Assembly: GCF_030445035.2 (NCBI RefSeq)
Contig: NC_080683.1
Location: forward strand, 116,421,225-116,485,224
DNA: 64,000 bases
Source of the DNA: Dasypus novemcinctus
Taxonomy: Eukaryota > Chordata > Mammalia > Cingulata > Dasypodidae
Reading direction: 5' to 3'
How positions within the stretch are numbered: position 1 is the stretch's first letter; every line of letters begins with the position of its first letter. Position numbers and translations under genes: made by a program. The notes beneath the pieces were generated by a model. The model worked only from the letters and a program-made list of their open reading frames with translations. It had not been told where the DNA came from and searched no databases. Of the stretch, positions 1 to 11,990 are shown piece after piece.

Positions 1-599
1 ACCTACTCCAAGCACCCTCATTTACAGTGGAGTAACTGAGGCCTCCTCTCCAGCAGCCTCCATCCAACAGGGGCTCTTCCTAGTTCTAGGTGCCCAGAGC
101 AGTGGAGCCAGGACCCCAGCTCTGTCCTCTCCTGGCTGCCCTGGATGCCCAGTCCTGGACAGCCCCTGGGAACCTCTGGAATCCCCCTGCCCATCAGCCT
201 GGCATCCCCTCCCCTTGCTGTGGACCACGGACTCGCTGCCAGGAGGTTTTGGATCCTGCCCTATGGCAGAGCTGTCTCAACCCCTTTCTTCTGTCCCCTT
301 GCCAGCTCCTACTCCGCCTCCCTCTCCGTTGTCCCCACTTGTCACTTACTGTGTGCATAGGGACGTGCTCTTGTGAACTCATTTCAGGACGTTGAGAAGA
401 AATGAGCCTCACCTGGGCAGGAACACACAGGGGTCCCCCAGGATTTAGGGGCTCTCACTCCGAGAGCAATCCCCACGGGAGGGGCCGAGTCCAGGCCTAG
501 GAAGATCCGGGTCCTTGGATTCTGCTGCCTCTCTGCGGCCTCAGTTCCCTGACTGAACCCAGAGGGCACCCGCAGGGAGGACGCGCGGTGGGTCCCCAG

Positions 600-830
600 C
601 CTGGGTGTGGGCGGGGGACGCCGCACTCGGGGTGGCCTGTTGGCAAGGGGCTCCCATAACTTACGGACACGGACGTCACCGCGCGGGCAGCCGGGTCGTG
701 GAACTGCTGGGCTCTCACGTGACGCCACGCGGCGGAGGACTGGGCGTGTCACGGCCCGCCTCACCAAGCATGCGCAGTGCACCAACGGCTGGAACCGCCA
801 CACTGCCGCGTGACTCCGGCAACTGGGTGC
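600..830. promoter_or_regulatory. Orphan CpG-rich cluster of promoter-type motifs
   Basis: A short CpG-dense stretch contains a CRE-like 'gacgtcac' (672-679), an E-box 'cacgtg' (716-721), a second half-CRE-like 'gtgacgcc' and an NRF1-type 'gcatgcgcag' (768-777). Such combinations mark housekeeping promoters. No gene start is recognised nearby. In human the gene upstream of PEX7 is MAP3K5 on the opposite strand, but its first coding exon is not visible here. Promoter function is inference. Confidence 0.35.
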
Positions 831-1029
831 CTGCTCTTTGACCTCCTCACCTGGAGGACCCTGGAAGGTCCCAAACACAGCCCCGGGGCTGCACAGGGCA
901 GTGGACCCGGTGTGTCTGTGGAGCCTGGGGTTGCTGCAGCCCTTCCTCTCCTGCCCCGCCCGCCGGCTCTGCAGGCACCTGGGGCCTGGAGGCAGGAGAG
1001 GGGCCAGGGCGCTCCCCCAACCCCCTCCT

Positions 1030-1080
1030 ACCCCAGCGCCTCCCCCTCCCCCCCCCTCCTCCCCCCCCCTCCCCCGTTCC
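1030..1080. repeat. C-rich polypyrimidine tract
   Basis: About 50 bases are almost pure C and T with runs of up to nine C. This is a low-complexity tract able to adopt non-B structures; no other function is claimed. Confidence 0.85.
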
Positions 1081-1404
1081 AGCTGGTGTCACAGGAGTGG
1101 GGTGGCCCTGGCAGGAGGCCCACCCCCTGGGCTATGGAGATCAGAGGCAGTCCAGCTGTCAGGGCGGCCCTCCTGGCCCAGTGCTTTTCTCCATTTTGTA
1201 GATGAGCCCCAAGCTCCAGCACTCAAGGCCCCCCACTCGGGGGAACGGAACCAGCTGAAGGTGGGGCTCAGAATCTCTGCTCTGAGCCATCCTGGCCGTG
1301 TGCTGCCACTCGGGGGCTTGTCCTGGGCGGGAGCCCCTTGTGCCAGGCTCTCCTGCCTCCCACCTGCCAAGCTTTAACCCGCACACCCTCCGGGGTGGTC
1401 ACTC

Positions 1405-1500
1405 ACCCAGTTTGAGTTCGTGGAAACTGAGGCTCTGAGAAGTCGCCATGGCTTGCCTGTCACAGGCTCTGGCCTGGCCCATTGGTGGGTCCAAACCCCG
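1405..1500 (+). repeat. MIR SINE fragment
   Basis: The stretch 'ggaaactgaggctctgag' followed by a tCACAgg-type block matches the MIR core, an ancient mammalian tRNA-derived SINE. From 1,500 to 2,450 I recognise nothing further. Confidence 0.5.
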
Positions 1501-2454
1501 AAGCCTGAGCTTTGCACAGGAGAGTGGAGGAGGTGGCCTCTGAGCAGAGCCTTGAGGTGAGTCAGCGGGGTGTGGGGCCACGGGAGGGTACTGAGCCATG
1601 GGGACTGTGGCGAGGGCAACAGCCTGATGGGTCCCGGGGCGAAGGAGGCTCTAGGGAGGGGGTGCATGGGGAGGGGAGCACGCTGGGGTGCCATCTGAAC
1701 AGACCACACTGGGTTCTGTTGCCAGGGGAAGAGGTCGGGGGCCTGGTGGTGTGGGGGTGGGCAGGGGACCTGATCCAGAAGACGGTCCTGCCGGAGCCAC
1801 AGTGTCCCAGGGCTGCAGGTAGCCGAGTGGGCAGCTTGTCCCCAGCCTGAGCATCAGCGAGGCAGTCCAGGGCACTTGCGGGCCGTGGACTCGTCCTAGA
1901 GGTGGGTGTGCTGCCTGGAGGCAGAGAGCAGGCCACTGGTCAGAGTCGTCGTTCAGGAGGGTTTTGTACCCTGGGAGGGTGACTTATCAGGAAGGAGACA
2001 CAGCACCCCTTCCCCCTCCATTCCGCTGGAAGCTCTTGTGCCTGTCACTGTTGTCCACTACCGAAATGTAGTCCAGGTCCCAACAGGACCCCGTGTGAAA
2101 TGGATGTACTAAAGGAGGTGGTGTAGAGATACCCCGAGGAGAGCATGGAAGGCCACTTTCACTGGGAGAAGGTCAGAGCTTAAGGCCCAGTTGCCCTGAT
2201 TCACAGGGAATTCCACAGGCAAACATTTCCAGTAAAAATGTCCCACAGCCGGCTTACAGAAGGTGGGTTTCTGGAAACGTCAGCCTGACAGTCCAAACAG
2301 TGTGGTCCTCCATCAGTGGGTGACTAACAGCTCAGGGAGGAGAAGCCATTGATGGTCTCTGCATGATTTTGGGAAGTCGGATATTTAGGGTCATTTGAAT
2401 TAATGTCCACCATGCGACTCCCAAAATAAGTCATGGAATTATGGAGCTAGAAGG

Positions 2455-2650
2455 AGCTTGTTTCACCATGGAGGTGACAGCAGTCACATTGGATTAAGAG
2501 CCCACCCTGTAAAGTAGGACCTCCTTAACTAATTGTAGCTGCAATGACCCTATTTCCAAATGCTTCCACATTCGGGGGCACCAGTGATTAGGAGATCAAT
2601 GTATCTCTGATGGGGTCAAAGTTCAACCCTTAATAGCTGATGATATCCAA
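2455..2650 (+). repeat. Ancient LTR-type (MaLR/MLT-like) fragment
   Basis: The series 'cagtcacattggattaag', 'gcccaccctgtaaa', 'cttaactaattgtagctgca' and 'accctatttcc' matches a common old mammalian LTR-type repeat. The same family is present in longer form at 11,990-12,460. The subfamily name is uncertain. Confidence 0.5.
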
Positions 2651-2899
2651 GAGGTTTGACTTTAACCTTTGCCACGTGCTGCCCTGGAAATGAGGGTCCT
2701 GAGTTAAGGCTGGTATTTCCTATTTAGCTGAGTTATATTTTAGCCTTGCTCTAAGATTGGACTTGTGTCGTCCCTGGCTGTGATGCGTGATCACACACCA
2801 TCTTGTTTACAGTAAAGGCGTAAGGCATTAGAGTGGCCATGAAGTGTTTCCTGTCGCCTCTGCCCTCTCCCCCTTGCTCTGCTGCTCCTGCACACTGTC

Positions 2900-3270
2900 C
2901 TCTGTATTCCTCCTTGAAAACACCAGGCTCTCTTCTGCTGATGGTCATTTCTCCTGCTTCCTGGAATGTTCTCCCTTCACGTAGATGATTGCTTCCCCAA
3001 TTCCCCATTCTAGATCAAATGCTGCCTTCTGAAGGAGGGCTTTCCTGACTGCCCTCTGCCAAACTGCGCTCCCACCTCCTTCAGAACTTCCTTCCCTGTG
3101 CTGTGTTGTTTTCTCCATGTGTCCACCTAGCATACAATCTACCTTTCTTATTTCTTTGCTTATTGACACTCTGCTCCAATTTATTCAGGGTTACACCTTG
3201 TTCTATCCTGAGACCATCAAAGAGTGCCCGTTACATTGAAGTAGCCTGATAAACACTCTTCGGGTTAAGG
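2900..3270 (+). repeat. L2 LINE 3' fragment
   Basis: The block around 'ttcctggaatgttctccctt', followed by 'tcaaatgctgcct' and a 'ctttcctgac' segment, has the typical order of the L2 3' end. It is an old, diverged LINE remnant present across mammals. Confidence 0.6.
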
Positions 3271-3619
3271 AATGAATTAATACCATGTTATGTGCTCTAT
3301 TTACAGTGGGGTACACAAATTAAAGTCTCCATTTTCCTGTAATGCACTTTTCTTAAATTTGTACTTTATTTCAAATTCAAAAATAAATTTGAAAAAGTCA
3401 GCTCCACAGGTAGTGGAAGCATTACTCCTTAAAAGTTCTGTCCAGGCACTTTTATCCCATCTAATTTCAACAACTAACTCAATTTTTCCTCCAGAGTTCA
3501 CAAAGACTAATTAAAAGACAGAAGAACACAGACTAGTGAAAAGTCATGGTGAATGTGTCCTTATTAATAAAAAAAAAAAAAAATGAAGTGAAAAACAATG
3601 CTTAATCATATTCAGATCT

Positions 3620-4430
3620 CAGAGAAACAAACCCCATATTCTTTTTTTTACATTTAGCATTAATATAGTACCTTCTTTGATTTTGCTGCAAAAGCCTGAT
3701 GTCACTGTTCAAAAAGTCTATAAATCACACTAGTTATATTTTTCCCATTTATCTCCACTTTCTTAACACATTGTAATTAGAAGTACATCTCTGTATTCAT
3801 ATTATTAATCACAATATTTATCTTCCACCAAAATCATTGTTGTACATTCCATTTATTATCCTCCAGCAGTCCTCCAACTAATATTAACTTCCTTAGACTA
3901 TTTCAGCCATAATCACATCCATAATCAGCTATATTTGTTACTCATTTTAATGTGTTACTATTAAGTCCATCCATTACCACACATTCACATTTGACCTTAT
4001 TCAATATTCTACAGATATGCAGCAGCATCTCCCCCCTTCTCAATCCACATTCTGTCATGTTGATGACACCCTATATTAGTATTATATATTTGTTATCATT
4101 CAGGAGGAACATTCTCATATTTGTCCTGTTAACCACAATCCATCATCCACCATTAGTTCCCTGTGTCATCAGGTCCCATACTTGGTGCAATCCATGTAAA
4201 GTGTACTATCAGTGGCACTCATTCTCATCACAGAGTTGTGCTGTGTTCCCCTCAGTCAATTTTAGAGCATTTGCAGCACTTCACTTTACAATTAACATTA
4301 TTAATGCTACATACGTTCATGACAATTTTTTATTTTTTTAGTCACTCTTGTAAATGGATTTTCTTCAGACTTCCTCCTCAGATTGCTCATTAGTAATGTA
4401 TAGAAACTCTATTGATAGATTGTTTTAAAA
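3620..4430 (-). repeat. Old L1 3'-end fragment, antisense
   Basis: AT-rich sequence with 'catcaggtccc', 'gtaaagtgtac' and similar blocks resembles a reversed L1 3' UTR. Bases 3,280-3,620 next to it hold a poly(A) run near 3,570 and nothing else I recognise. The family call is tentative. Confidence 0.4.
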
Positions 4431-4436
4431 GTTACT

Positions 4437-4505
4437 ATGGATTGAACCCAGGACCTTGTACATGGGAAGCAGGTGCTTAACATTTGAGCTATCATTCACT
4501 GCCCT
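4437..4505 (-). repeat. Old tRNA-derived SINE fragment
   Basis: On the minus strand this reads as a tRNA-like head with a B-box-like end ('cctgggttcaat'), followed by diverged sequence. It resembles the older, more diverged relatives of the DAS SINE. Bases 4,510-4,670 are AT-rich with no clear assignment. Confidence 0.5.
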
Positions 4506-4685
4506 CTTTTAATTTTTGCTTATTAAACTTGAATCCTGCCTGTTTGCCAAATTCATCAATAAGTTTTTTAAACTAGCAAAGTCGAAATTTAATTATTTGA
4601 ATATAATTATTGCATTGATAAATTATTAAAAGAATGATCAAGAAAAGAAGAAAATCCACATTACTAAGATCAAAACTGAAAGAGT

Positions 4686-5073
4686 GGGAAACGGACTTCG
4701 GCCCAGTGGTTAGGGCGTCCGTCTACCATATGGGAGGTCCGCGGTTCAAACCCTGGGCCTCCTTGACCCGTGTGGAGCTGGCCATGCGCAGCGCTGATGC
4801 GCGCAAGGAGTGCCGTGCCACGCAAGGGTGTCCCCCGCGTGGGGGAGCCCCACGCGCAAGGAGTGCGCCCGTGAGGAAAGCCGCCCAGCGTGAAAAGAAA
4901 GAGCAGCCTGCCCAGGAATGGCGCCGCCCACACTTCCCGTGCCGCTGACGACAACAGAAGCGGACAAAGAAACAAGACGCAGCAAATAGACACCAAGAAC
5001 AGACAACCAGGGGAGGGGGGGAAATTAAATAAATAAATAAATCTTTAAAAACAAAAACAAAAACAAAAAAAAC
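4686..5073 (+). mobile_element. DAS-type tRNA-derived SINE (full length)
   Basis: It begins 'gggaaacggacttcggccca' with a tRNA-like head that includes the B box 'ggttcaaaccc', followed by the DAS body and an A-rich tail with 'aaataaataaataaatc'. It is flanked by the direct repeat 'ctgaaagagt' at 4,676-4,685 and 5,074-5,083, a clean target-site duplication showing L1-mediated insertion. The open frames it contains are incidental. The RNA polymerase III promoter boxes are part of the SINE and do not make it a tRNA gene. Confidence 0.93.
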
Positions 5074-5084
5074 CTGAAAGAGTT

Positions 5085-5620
5085 ATCATTACACATCCTA
5101 TACACATGAATATAATAAGGCTGTTATAAACAACTACTTAAAATTATATTTAAGAACTTAGAAGAAATTGACTTTCTTTAAGATACAGCTTACTAAAATT
5201 GGAAAAAAAATAGAGAAAACCCGAACAGCCACATAGCTATTGGAGACATTGACTATGAAAATCAAAACATTCCAATAAAGAAAACTCCAAGTCAAGATAC
5301 TTGCAGTAATCGTTATCTATGAAATATATAAAGACAAAATATTATCAATTTTACACAGTCTTTCAGAATATCGAATTGCTAACAGGAGTATAACTATAGT
5401 ATCAAAGCCTGACAAAATATATAAGAAATGAAATTTACTGATAATTAACCCCTGTGAGCAGAAAAAAAAATCCTTTATAAAATATTGGAAATCTGAATCC
5501 AGCATATATGAAAAGGAAAATACATTTTGATCAGGGATTTGATTTTAGAAAATTCTAAAGCAATTTTGTTAAGCTAATAATATGCATATCCTGTGACTTA
5601 GGATGTTTTTCTTATTTTAA
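5085..5620. other. AT-rich stretch, nothing recognised
   Basis: No gene, splice-framed exon or confident repeat is seen. It may be diverged L1. Confidence 0.4.
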
Positions 5621-6620
5621 ATAATTTTTAATTTTTAAAGTAGCTTTAGATTATGTAAATGTTACATAAAGAATAGAAGGGATTCTCATATGCCCACTCC
5701 CTTTCGCTCCCATCTTTCCTACATCAACATCCCTCATTAGTGTGGTACATTTGTAACAATTGAAGAGCATATATTGAAGCATTGCCACTAACCATGGATT
5801 ATAGCTTACATTATAGTTTACACTCTGTCAGGCACCGTCTTGTATGTTATGACAAAATACACAATGGCCTGTATCTGTCACTTCAGTGTCATGCAGGACA
5901 TGTCCAATGTCCCCAAAATACTCGCATATTACACCCATTCTTCCTTGTCACCTCGCTCAGAATCTCTGATGGCCATTTCCTTTACACCACCGATAATAGT
6001 TCTTCCGTTGCTAGAATAATAAGTCTAGTGTAGCCCATTGTTCATTCCCAAATGTTGAGTATTTTGGGATATTGAGGCCTCTCTGCATCTAACTGACAGG
6101 GAGCTTGGACCCTGTAGGGCAAATGGATGGAAATATCTTGCTTGTAGGTGCAGACACTGCCTATTCCTAGTGTTATATACTAGGCCTAGTATTATATACT
6201 GCCTAAGATTTACCTTCTGAAAGCCTACTTGTTGCTCAAATGTGCCCTTTCTCTAAGACAAACTCAGGAAATAAACACACAACCTTTCCCCCGGCATGGG
6301 ACATGATTCCCAGGGATGAGCTTCCATGGCACTGAGGAAGTATTGCCAAGTGAAAACTAGCAAGGCATCTGGAAAAAGACCTATTCCAAATGGGTTATCG
6401 TAAATAGAAATGTGTTTTTATGGCTAAGAGATTTCAAAGTGAATTGGGAGATCATTCTAGAGGTTACTCTTAGGCATTTCTCCACAGGATCTCATTGACT
6501 GACACAGTAAACGGTGCCTCAAATAGAGGGATTCTTGAGGGCTGTAGAGACATCCAGAAAGTATAAGCAGCTCAGTAATTTGGCACCCTGTCAGTGGACC
6601 ATAGTTTAGAATTTATGCTC
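5620..6620 (-). repeat. Xenarthran-type L1 3' UTR, antisense copy 1
   Basis: Landmarks are 'gtaaatgttacataaagaat', 'taaccatggattatag', 'ttatgacaaaat' and 'ttcttccgttgctagaataa', ending in a segment with 'gggacatgattcccagggat'. The same succession recurs at 7,980-8,820, 15,390-16,990, 39,955-40,450 and 42,640-43,680. It is the long 3' region of one L1 lineage, inverted relative to the window. Confidence 0.65.
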
Positions 6621-6889
6621 CTCAGTGTAACAGAGTTAGACTCGTGTATAGGTTCTCTATAAATAGGTCTTCTACCCTTTTATTTGAACCAAAAATTGAC
6701 ATGATACTTGATAGATATATGTACAAGTGACTTAAATCCTTGATCTCTACTTGTGCCAGTTTTGCCCTCAATTTCAGCTGAGTTGCAACACCTACAACCC
6801 AGTTCATTGGACTCAACCATGACAACTAACAAGGAAATGATAATGGACAATGCCCATCATCTGTAAGTTTTCATGTGGATTTTGAGGGA

Positions 6890-7280
6890 TTTTCCAAGAG
6901 TAGGATTCACAATTAGCTGAATTTTCCCTTTTCATTTCGTATTTTGGTGATTTTATTTCTTTTTCTTGCTTTATGTCTCTAGCTAGAACTCCTAGCACCA
7001 TGTTAAATAATAATGGAGAGATTGGATTTCACACTTTCTCCATTAAGTACAATGTTGGCTGTGGGTTTTTCATATATGCCCTTTATCATCTTGAGAAAAC
7101 ATCTTTCTATTCCTATCTGTCATAGTGATTTTAATCAAGAAAGGATGTTATATTTTGTCAGATGCCTTTTCTGCATCTATTGAAATGATTATGTGATATT
7201 TTCTTCTTTAATTTATTAATGTTACACAGATTGACTTTCTTATATTGACCTGCCCTTGCCTAAGTGGTATAAACCCCAGT
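6890..7280 (-). repeat. L1 ORF2 fragment (reverse-transcriptase region), antisense
   Basis: The inverted text 'gatgccttttctgcatctat' followed by 'tgaaatgattatgtg' is the hallmark of the reversed L1 RT region. The fragment is short and full of stops. Bases 6,620-6,890 are not assigned. Confidence 0.65.
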
Positions 7281-7289
7281 GAATGTGAT

Positions 7290-7960
7290 GTATAATTTTT
7301 TTATCCCCCCACCTTGTCGCTTTTTGTGTGCTGTCTGCTCAATAGTGTGCCAAGTCATTTTCATCCCTTGCTCTCCCAATAACAATAATTTGGATCATCT
7401 TAATTTTTACCTCCAAAATCATCCTCTTAGAAACTATAGGTTTACAATCCCATCTTGTTTTTTGTTTTTTAAGGTTTATTTTATTTATTTCTCTGCCTTT
7501 TCCTGCCTGTTGTCTGCCCATCTTTTTATAAAGGAAGGGGAAGGAGGGAAATGTTCATTTTCCTTTGTTTTGTAGCCACAGATGTTTTGTTCCTAAACCA
7601 TGAGTAATCCCTCATAGATCTAAACCACGCAATGTGTGATATTTTTCCAGTCTTGATACATGGATGAGGCCCTAGACATGGTGCTAGCTTTCCTCTACGT
7701 AACATGTCCCTGCCTGGAGACCCCACCTTCCATGAAATCAAATTATGCCTGAAATCAGGAGGCATATATTTAACATGTTGGTTATATGATTTTAACATAA
7801 TTTCAATTTATCATACCTAGCTACTATGCATCACCCTGCAAATGAAGAAGGAGTTCCTTTTTTCTGACCTTATTCAAGTACTTAATGCTATGTGGTATGA
7901 GTATATATTTATCTTTCAAAGAGAGTTTTCAACAGCCATATATACTTTTGGAGATTTTCT
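7290..7960. repeat. Duplication b, copy 1 (paralogue at 48.66-49.37 kb)
   Basis: Shared blocks in the same order include 'atcaaattatgcctgaaa', 'catgttggtt', 'aattatcatacctagctac' (diverged in the other copy) and 'ttttctgacc' before an 'aatgctat' block. A SINE-like scrap at about 7,465-7,545, inverted, interrupts this copy only. No coding capacity is seen. It could be a segmental duplication or two copies of an unnamed interspersed repeat. Confidence 0.6.
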
Positions 7961-7979
7961 ATGTCAGCCAACTTCTTGA

Positions 7980-8820
7980 AAAACATTCTATTTTGTTTGC
8001 ATTGTCGTTTACACTCTCCCCCAGTCCATTCAGTGGGTTATAGTGGATAAATAATGTTCTGCATCTGTCACTGCAATCTCATTCAGGACAACTCCAAGTC
8101 CCGAAAATGCCTCCACATCACACCTGTTCTCTCAGCAACTCCCGTGGCCACTGTCTACACATCAATGATAGTTTCTTCCATTGCTGAAGACACAATAGTT
8201 CTGCAGTAGAACACTAGTAAGTCCACTCTAATCCATATTTTATTCCTTCACTGTGGACCATGGGATGGTGATATCCACTCCACCTCTAAATTGAGAGGGG
8301 GCTTAGATCGCACATAGTTGCTGTATGCAATTCTCCTGCTTGCAGTCGTAGACACACTTGGTTCCCTGGTGTGGTGTTTGACCATCTTCACCTCCCTGTT
8401 AACTGACCTGGGTAAGTGCAATGAACCAGAGAGTAGGTGTTGCAACTCTGCTGAGACTCAAGACCCAGCTGGCACATAGAAAATCCAGAGATTCAAGTCT
8501 CCTGAGCATACACCAACCCCAGTGCCAACCATAGGTTCAATAAAAGTGACAGAAGGGGCATGTGTAGATAAGTCACATCTGAGTCCAACTCCGTCACACT
8601 CAGGAGCAGAAATTCCAAAGTAGGGTCCACTGGCAAAGCACCGAACTCCAGAGGCATCTGCATGATCGTAGGACCTGGGTGTCTCCGTAGCCCTCAGGAG
8701 TACCATTGCCTGGGGTTGTATCTACTTTGGCTGTTTCTGAGATCCTGTTGAGATGTACATAAGCGCAACCCCTCTGATGACCTCCTGACTCATTTTTAAG
8801 TTTCTTAGTCATATAAACTC
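7980..8820 (-). repeat. L1 3' UTR, antisense copy 2
   Basis: It aligns block by block with 15,540-16,400, for example 'gggatggtgatatccactcc', 'ttccctggtg' and 'cctgttgagatgtacat'. It is more diverged than the other copies. Confidence 0.6.
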
Positions 8821-8824
8821 ATTT

Positions 8825-9395
8825 ATATGGGAGTGGGGGATATGGGAAGCTCTGATATATTTTAATGTAACATTTTGTGATTTATGTATCTTTTTAAAAA
8901 AAGGAAAAAAAAAAAAGACGGATAGTTTGCATCCATCTCAGAAAGTTCCATTCTGCCACTTGTTCAAGGTGAAACTTTTTGTCCACCCAATTTAAGCAGA
9001 TACTCATAAACTCCATCACTGGCACTTGTCCTTAGGGAGAATCCTTGAAGATGGTGTTTCTGTGACCCCATGTCGTTTTCCTAGGATTGTTGTCCTGCTT
9101 CCTGATCACCGACCCAGGCAAAGCTTCTGTTATGTGATTGGGACACATAAGTAGGATGTTGAGTCCCACACACTTGGTAGGCAGGGACTAAGAGAAAATG
9201 ACATGGCAGAGGATAAAGTTCGAATTTTGATTGTGGAGCCCATGAAGCAAGCATACAGAGAAGCAGATACATAGGGAAGGAGAAAAGTGTCCATTAGATT
9301 CATCAGAGGCCCTGAAAAGAGAGATGAGCTGTACGCCTGATGGTCTACAGCCAGGCTTGTGAAGAGAGCAGAGCAACTGAGCCTGGGAGACATGA
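8825..9395. other. Mixed sequence, A-rich start, little recognised
   Basis: A homopurine run lies near 8,895-8,917. The rest is probably the flank or interior of the repeat that ends at 9,645, but I cannot align it confidently. Confidence 0.3.
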
Positions 9396-9645
9396 GACTT
9401 ATCCCAGCCTACAGCTGATATTGGAGGAAAATGGGACCTTGGAGTCTTGAGAGGAAGGAGGCTGGACCCTTGCAGATGTCAGCAGCCATCTTGCTCAAAC
9501 AAGTGGCAACGACTTTGTTGAGGGAAGTAACTTACTATTTATGGCCTGGTCACAGTAAGCTTCTACCCCAAATAAATATCCTTAAAAAATCCAGCAGATT
9601 TCTGGTGTATTGCCTCAGCACCCCTTCGGCTGACTAATACAGTCA
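9395..9645 (-). repeat. TATTAGTCAG-type repeat, minus copy
   Basis: On the minus strand it starts 'tgtattagtcagc', then 'gaaggggtgctgaggcaa', 'accagaaatctgctgg' and 'tatttatttggggtagaagc'. It matches the plus-strand copies at 13,760-14,190 and 54,265-54,660. I do not know the family name; the multi-copy relation is directly visible. Confidence 0.6.
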
Positions 9646-9649
9646 TCAT

Positions 9650-10100
9650 TTAAAACAGGCACTTCCTTTAATATATTATTATCCCAAGAGGCTCTTTGAT
9701 ATAGTCATGGAATTTTGCTTGGATGTGGTCATCTGAAGCCATGCCTCTCCTTGTCCTGTTCTAAATAATTGACAAAAGTTCTGGCTACTGCTTCCCACAG
9801 GCCTTTGGTATCCCTTCCCTGACAACCCAGGTTCACACAGGAAACCTGCACTTAGCAACTTTTTATTAAGTTAGATTGTTTCCAAAGGAGCAAGAGCATT
9901 GTGGAAAGAGAAGTAGAGATGGAACTTAGACTCTATACTCAAACTTGAATAGGGCAAATTCTGGCAAAACTTTTAGATCAACCTAGATCTTGGGGAAAGA
10001 GCATTTAAGGAGTTACAAATCCACAAGATATTCATTTTCCAAAAAGACTTTGACTTCTTGGCTTATTAAGTATTCTAGAAACTGAATAGAAACTGTGACT
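9650..10100. other. Nothing recognised
   Basis: No exon, RNA gene or confident repeat is seen here. Confidence 0.4.
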
Positions 10101-10104
10101 CATA

Positions 10105-10290
10105 TTTCCTTATTGTATGTCATGTTATATCTCCTTGTTGTGTCATCTTGCTGCGTCATGTCACTGTGCCAGCCTGTCTCACCATCTTGCTGACTTCCTC
10201 ATCTTCTTTAGGAGGCACCAGGAACCAAATCCAAGACCTCTCATGTGTTAGGCTAGCACTCAACTGCCTGTGCCACATCTGCTTACTGTT
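10105..10290 (-). repeat. Old tRNA-derived SINE (DAS relative), minus strand
   Basis: 'tgttgtgtcatcttgctgcg' is the body signature seen in the DAS SINEs. It is followed by a reversed tRNA-like head ending near 10,290. It is much more diverged than the full-length copies. Confidence 0.55.
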
Positions 10291-11990
10291 GTTCTATAGT
10301 TTTAATTATGAGGCCTATTTTCCCATTTGTCCAAGGCTGACAATGCCCCTTAGGGATAGAAAAATTTGTACATATGAAATATATAAAGTTACATATGTAA
10401 AATATATCAATATTGAGGTCAGTCTTTTGTACAACCATAATTAATGAACTTTTACCAGTCACTGGGTTAACTTATACAGTGAGGAGATGCTCAACTCTAG
10501 CTTGACTTTCTATATACCTCCAAGATGATTTCGAAAATATGAGATCTTTTGCTGAGTTTGGGAAACACAAATGGTCAGATGTTGCTAATTTGATTCTTAC
10601 TCACCCATGTTAGAGGTTATGTGAAAAAAGATCATGCCAAAGGCTCCAGGATTCTTTGTGGTAAGGGAGCAGACAAATTGAGCTTTCCACCCCCAAATCA
10701 GTCAGGCTACTTTATGCTTACCACGGTGATAACAGACATTAAGGATGAATCCTGCTGCATGAAGGAAGAGATTTGGTCCAGTGACTTGTGTCATCCCCTA
10801 TGATAGAAAGAAAGAAGTGGTTAAAAGAGGTAACAATGACAACTATGAGATGGCAGCTACAGCATGGTCCTGCAACAAGGGATGTGACAACAAGTGGCTA
10901 AGAAGTTGCAAGCAGGGTTGGTGTGGACAAACTGCTGACTCATCAGAGGGCTGACTTCCTTTTGGGGTGGGGCAGAACTCTGGGATAGGAAGAGAAGGAG
11001 CCAAGGATTCCTACGACTTCTTCATGGAAATGAAAACCATCACTATTAAAGCTTGATCTTTCTCAGTAGCAATGCTGTGTCTGAGGGTGCCTTGTGGCAG
11101 AGAATTTGTCATCCAGGGGTGGTGACCCAAATATTGGCCTAAGCCCAGCCATGTCTTTTCTCAGTAGATGGTTATCTCCAGCTCATCCTAGTAATTAGTA
11201 TTTTTTACCACCATTAATGATATATGTCTATATTCACTGTGGATCCAAGAAGGGAGGCCATCTGAGTGGGAAGGCACAGAAAGGAAGACAAACCATCTTC
11301 TGGTCCCTCCCAAGTGATGTTTTCATAGTACTTTCCCTATCATTTTGATTGAATTCTTTTGAATTCTCATGGAATCAGATTTTTTCATTTTCAAGTATAT
11401 GATAAAAAAAAAATCTAAAGCCAAGGGAAACCAATCATTGTAATTTTCTACCTTTGGGGAGATGGATGAGATGGTCTCCCCATTCTAACATGGCTAATAG
11501 AAAACTGACTGCTCTGCATTACATAAGAGGACAGAGGGTGTCTGTGGTAAACATAACATGCAATCTGTTAGAAAAGGTATATCTAGTAAGCGCAGGGAAA
11601 TACATCCATTCAAGGTCAAAGAGAAATGAAGGGAGCTAATTTTTAAGAAGAAAATGGTAGAGTTTGATTCTTCTCTAGTATTAATTCTAATCACTACAAA
11701 TTCTTAGCATATGTACCTATTGAGGATGCAGCTTCCTAATCCTAAAAGCAGAAATAAATGTCAAACAATTCTAGTGACCACTATGTGTACATCTTTCCTG
11801 CACTTACTAAGTCATAAGGCTCTTTCTATTGCTCTATTCCTTGATGTCTCAAGTCATCAGTGGAGTGAACTAAGGGGGTAAGTATCATACTCAAGGACAC
11901 CCTGATAGTACACAGCAGAGATAAGGTAACACCCAGGTTTTTCCAAGCTCATGACCTGTAAAGACTGTACCCTATCAAGGATTGTGCTCT
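10290..11990. other. Unassigned 1.7 kb
   Basis: No gene-like exon or confident repeat is seen. Short open frames here have no recognisable domains. Confidence 0.35.

Larger units (their letters stand above)
1..1400. repeat. GC-rich segment with a paralogue at 39.0-39.56 kb (duplication a, copy 1)
   Basis: Bases 1-170 and 1,070-1,370 align in direct orientation with 39,010-39,560. Shared landmarks include a 'gcccagagcagtg' block followed by 'ccccagctctgtcctctcct', and further on 'ctgtcagggcg' followed by 'tggcccag'. Both copies carry MIR-like pieces at the same places (near 1-60 and 1,185-1,260). The segment between about 400 and 1,070 has no counterpart in the second copy. No coding exon is recognised here on either strand. 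The duplication is seen directly; its age and mechanism are inference. Confidence 0.6.

Noticed and set aside
1-1000. First exon of MAP3K5
   Set aside because: Expected neighbour in human, but no matching coding sequence is visible on the minus strand.
4686-4800. tRNA gene
   Set aside because: The tRNA-like head with B box belongs to a SINE and lacks a complete cloverleaf; the same holds for all other DAS copies.
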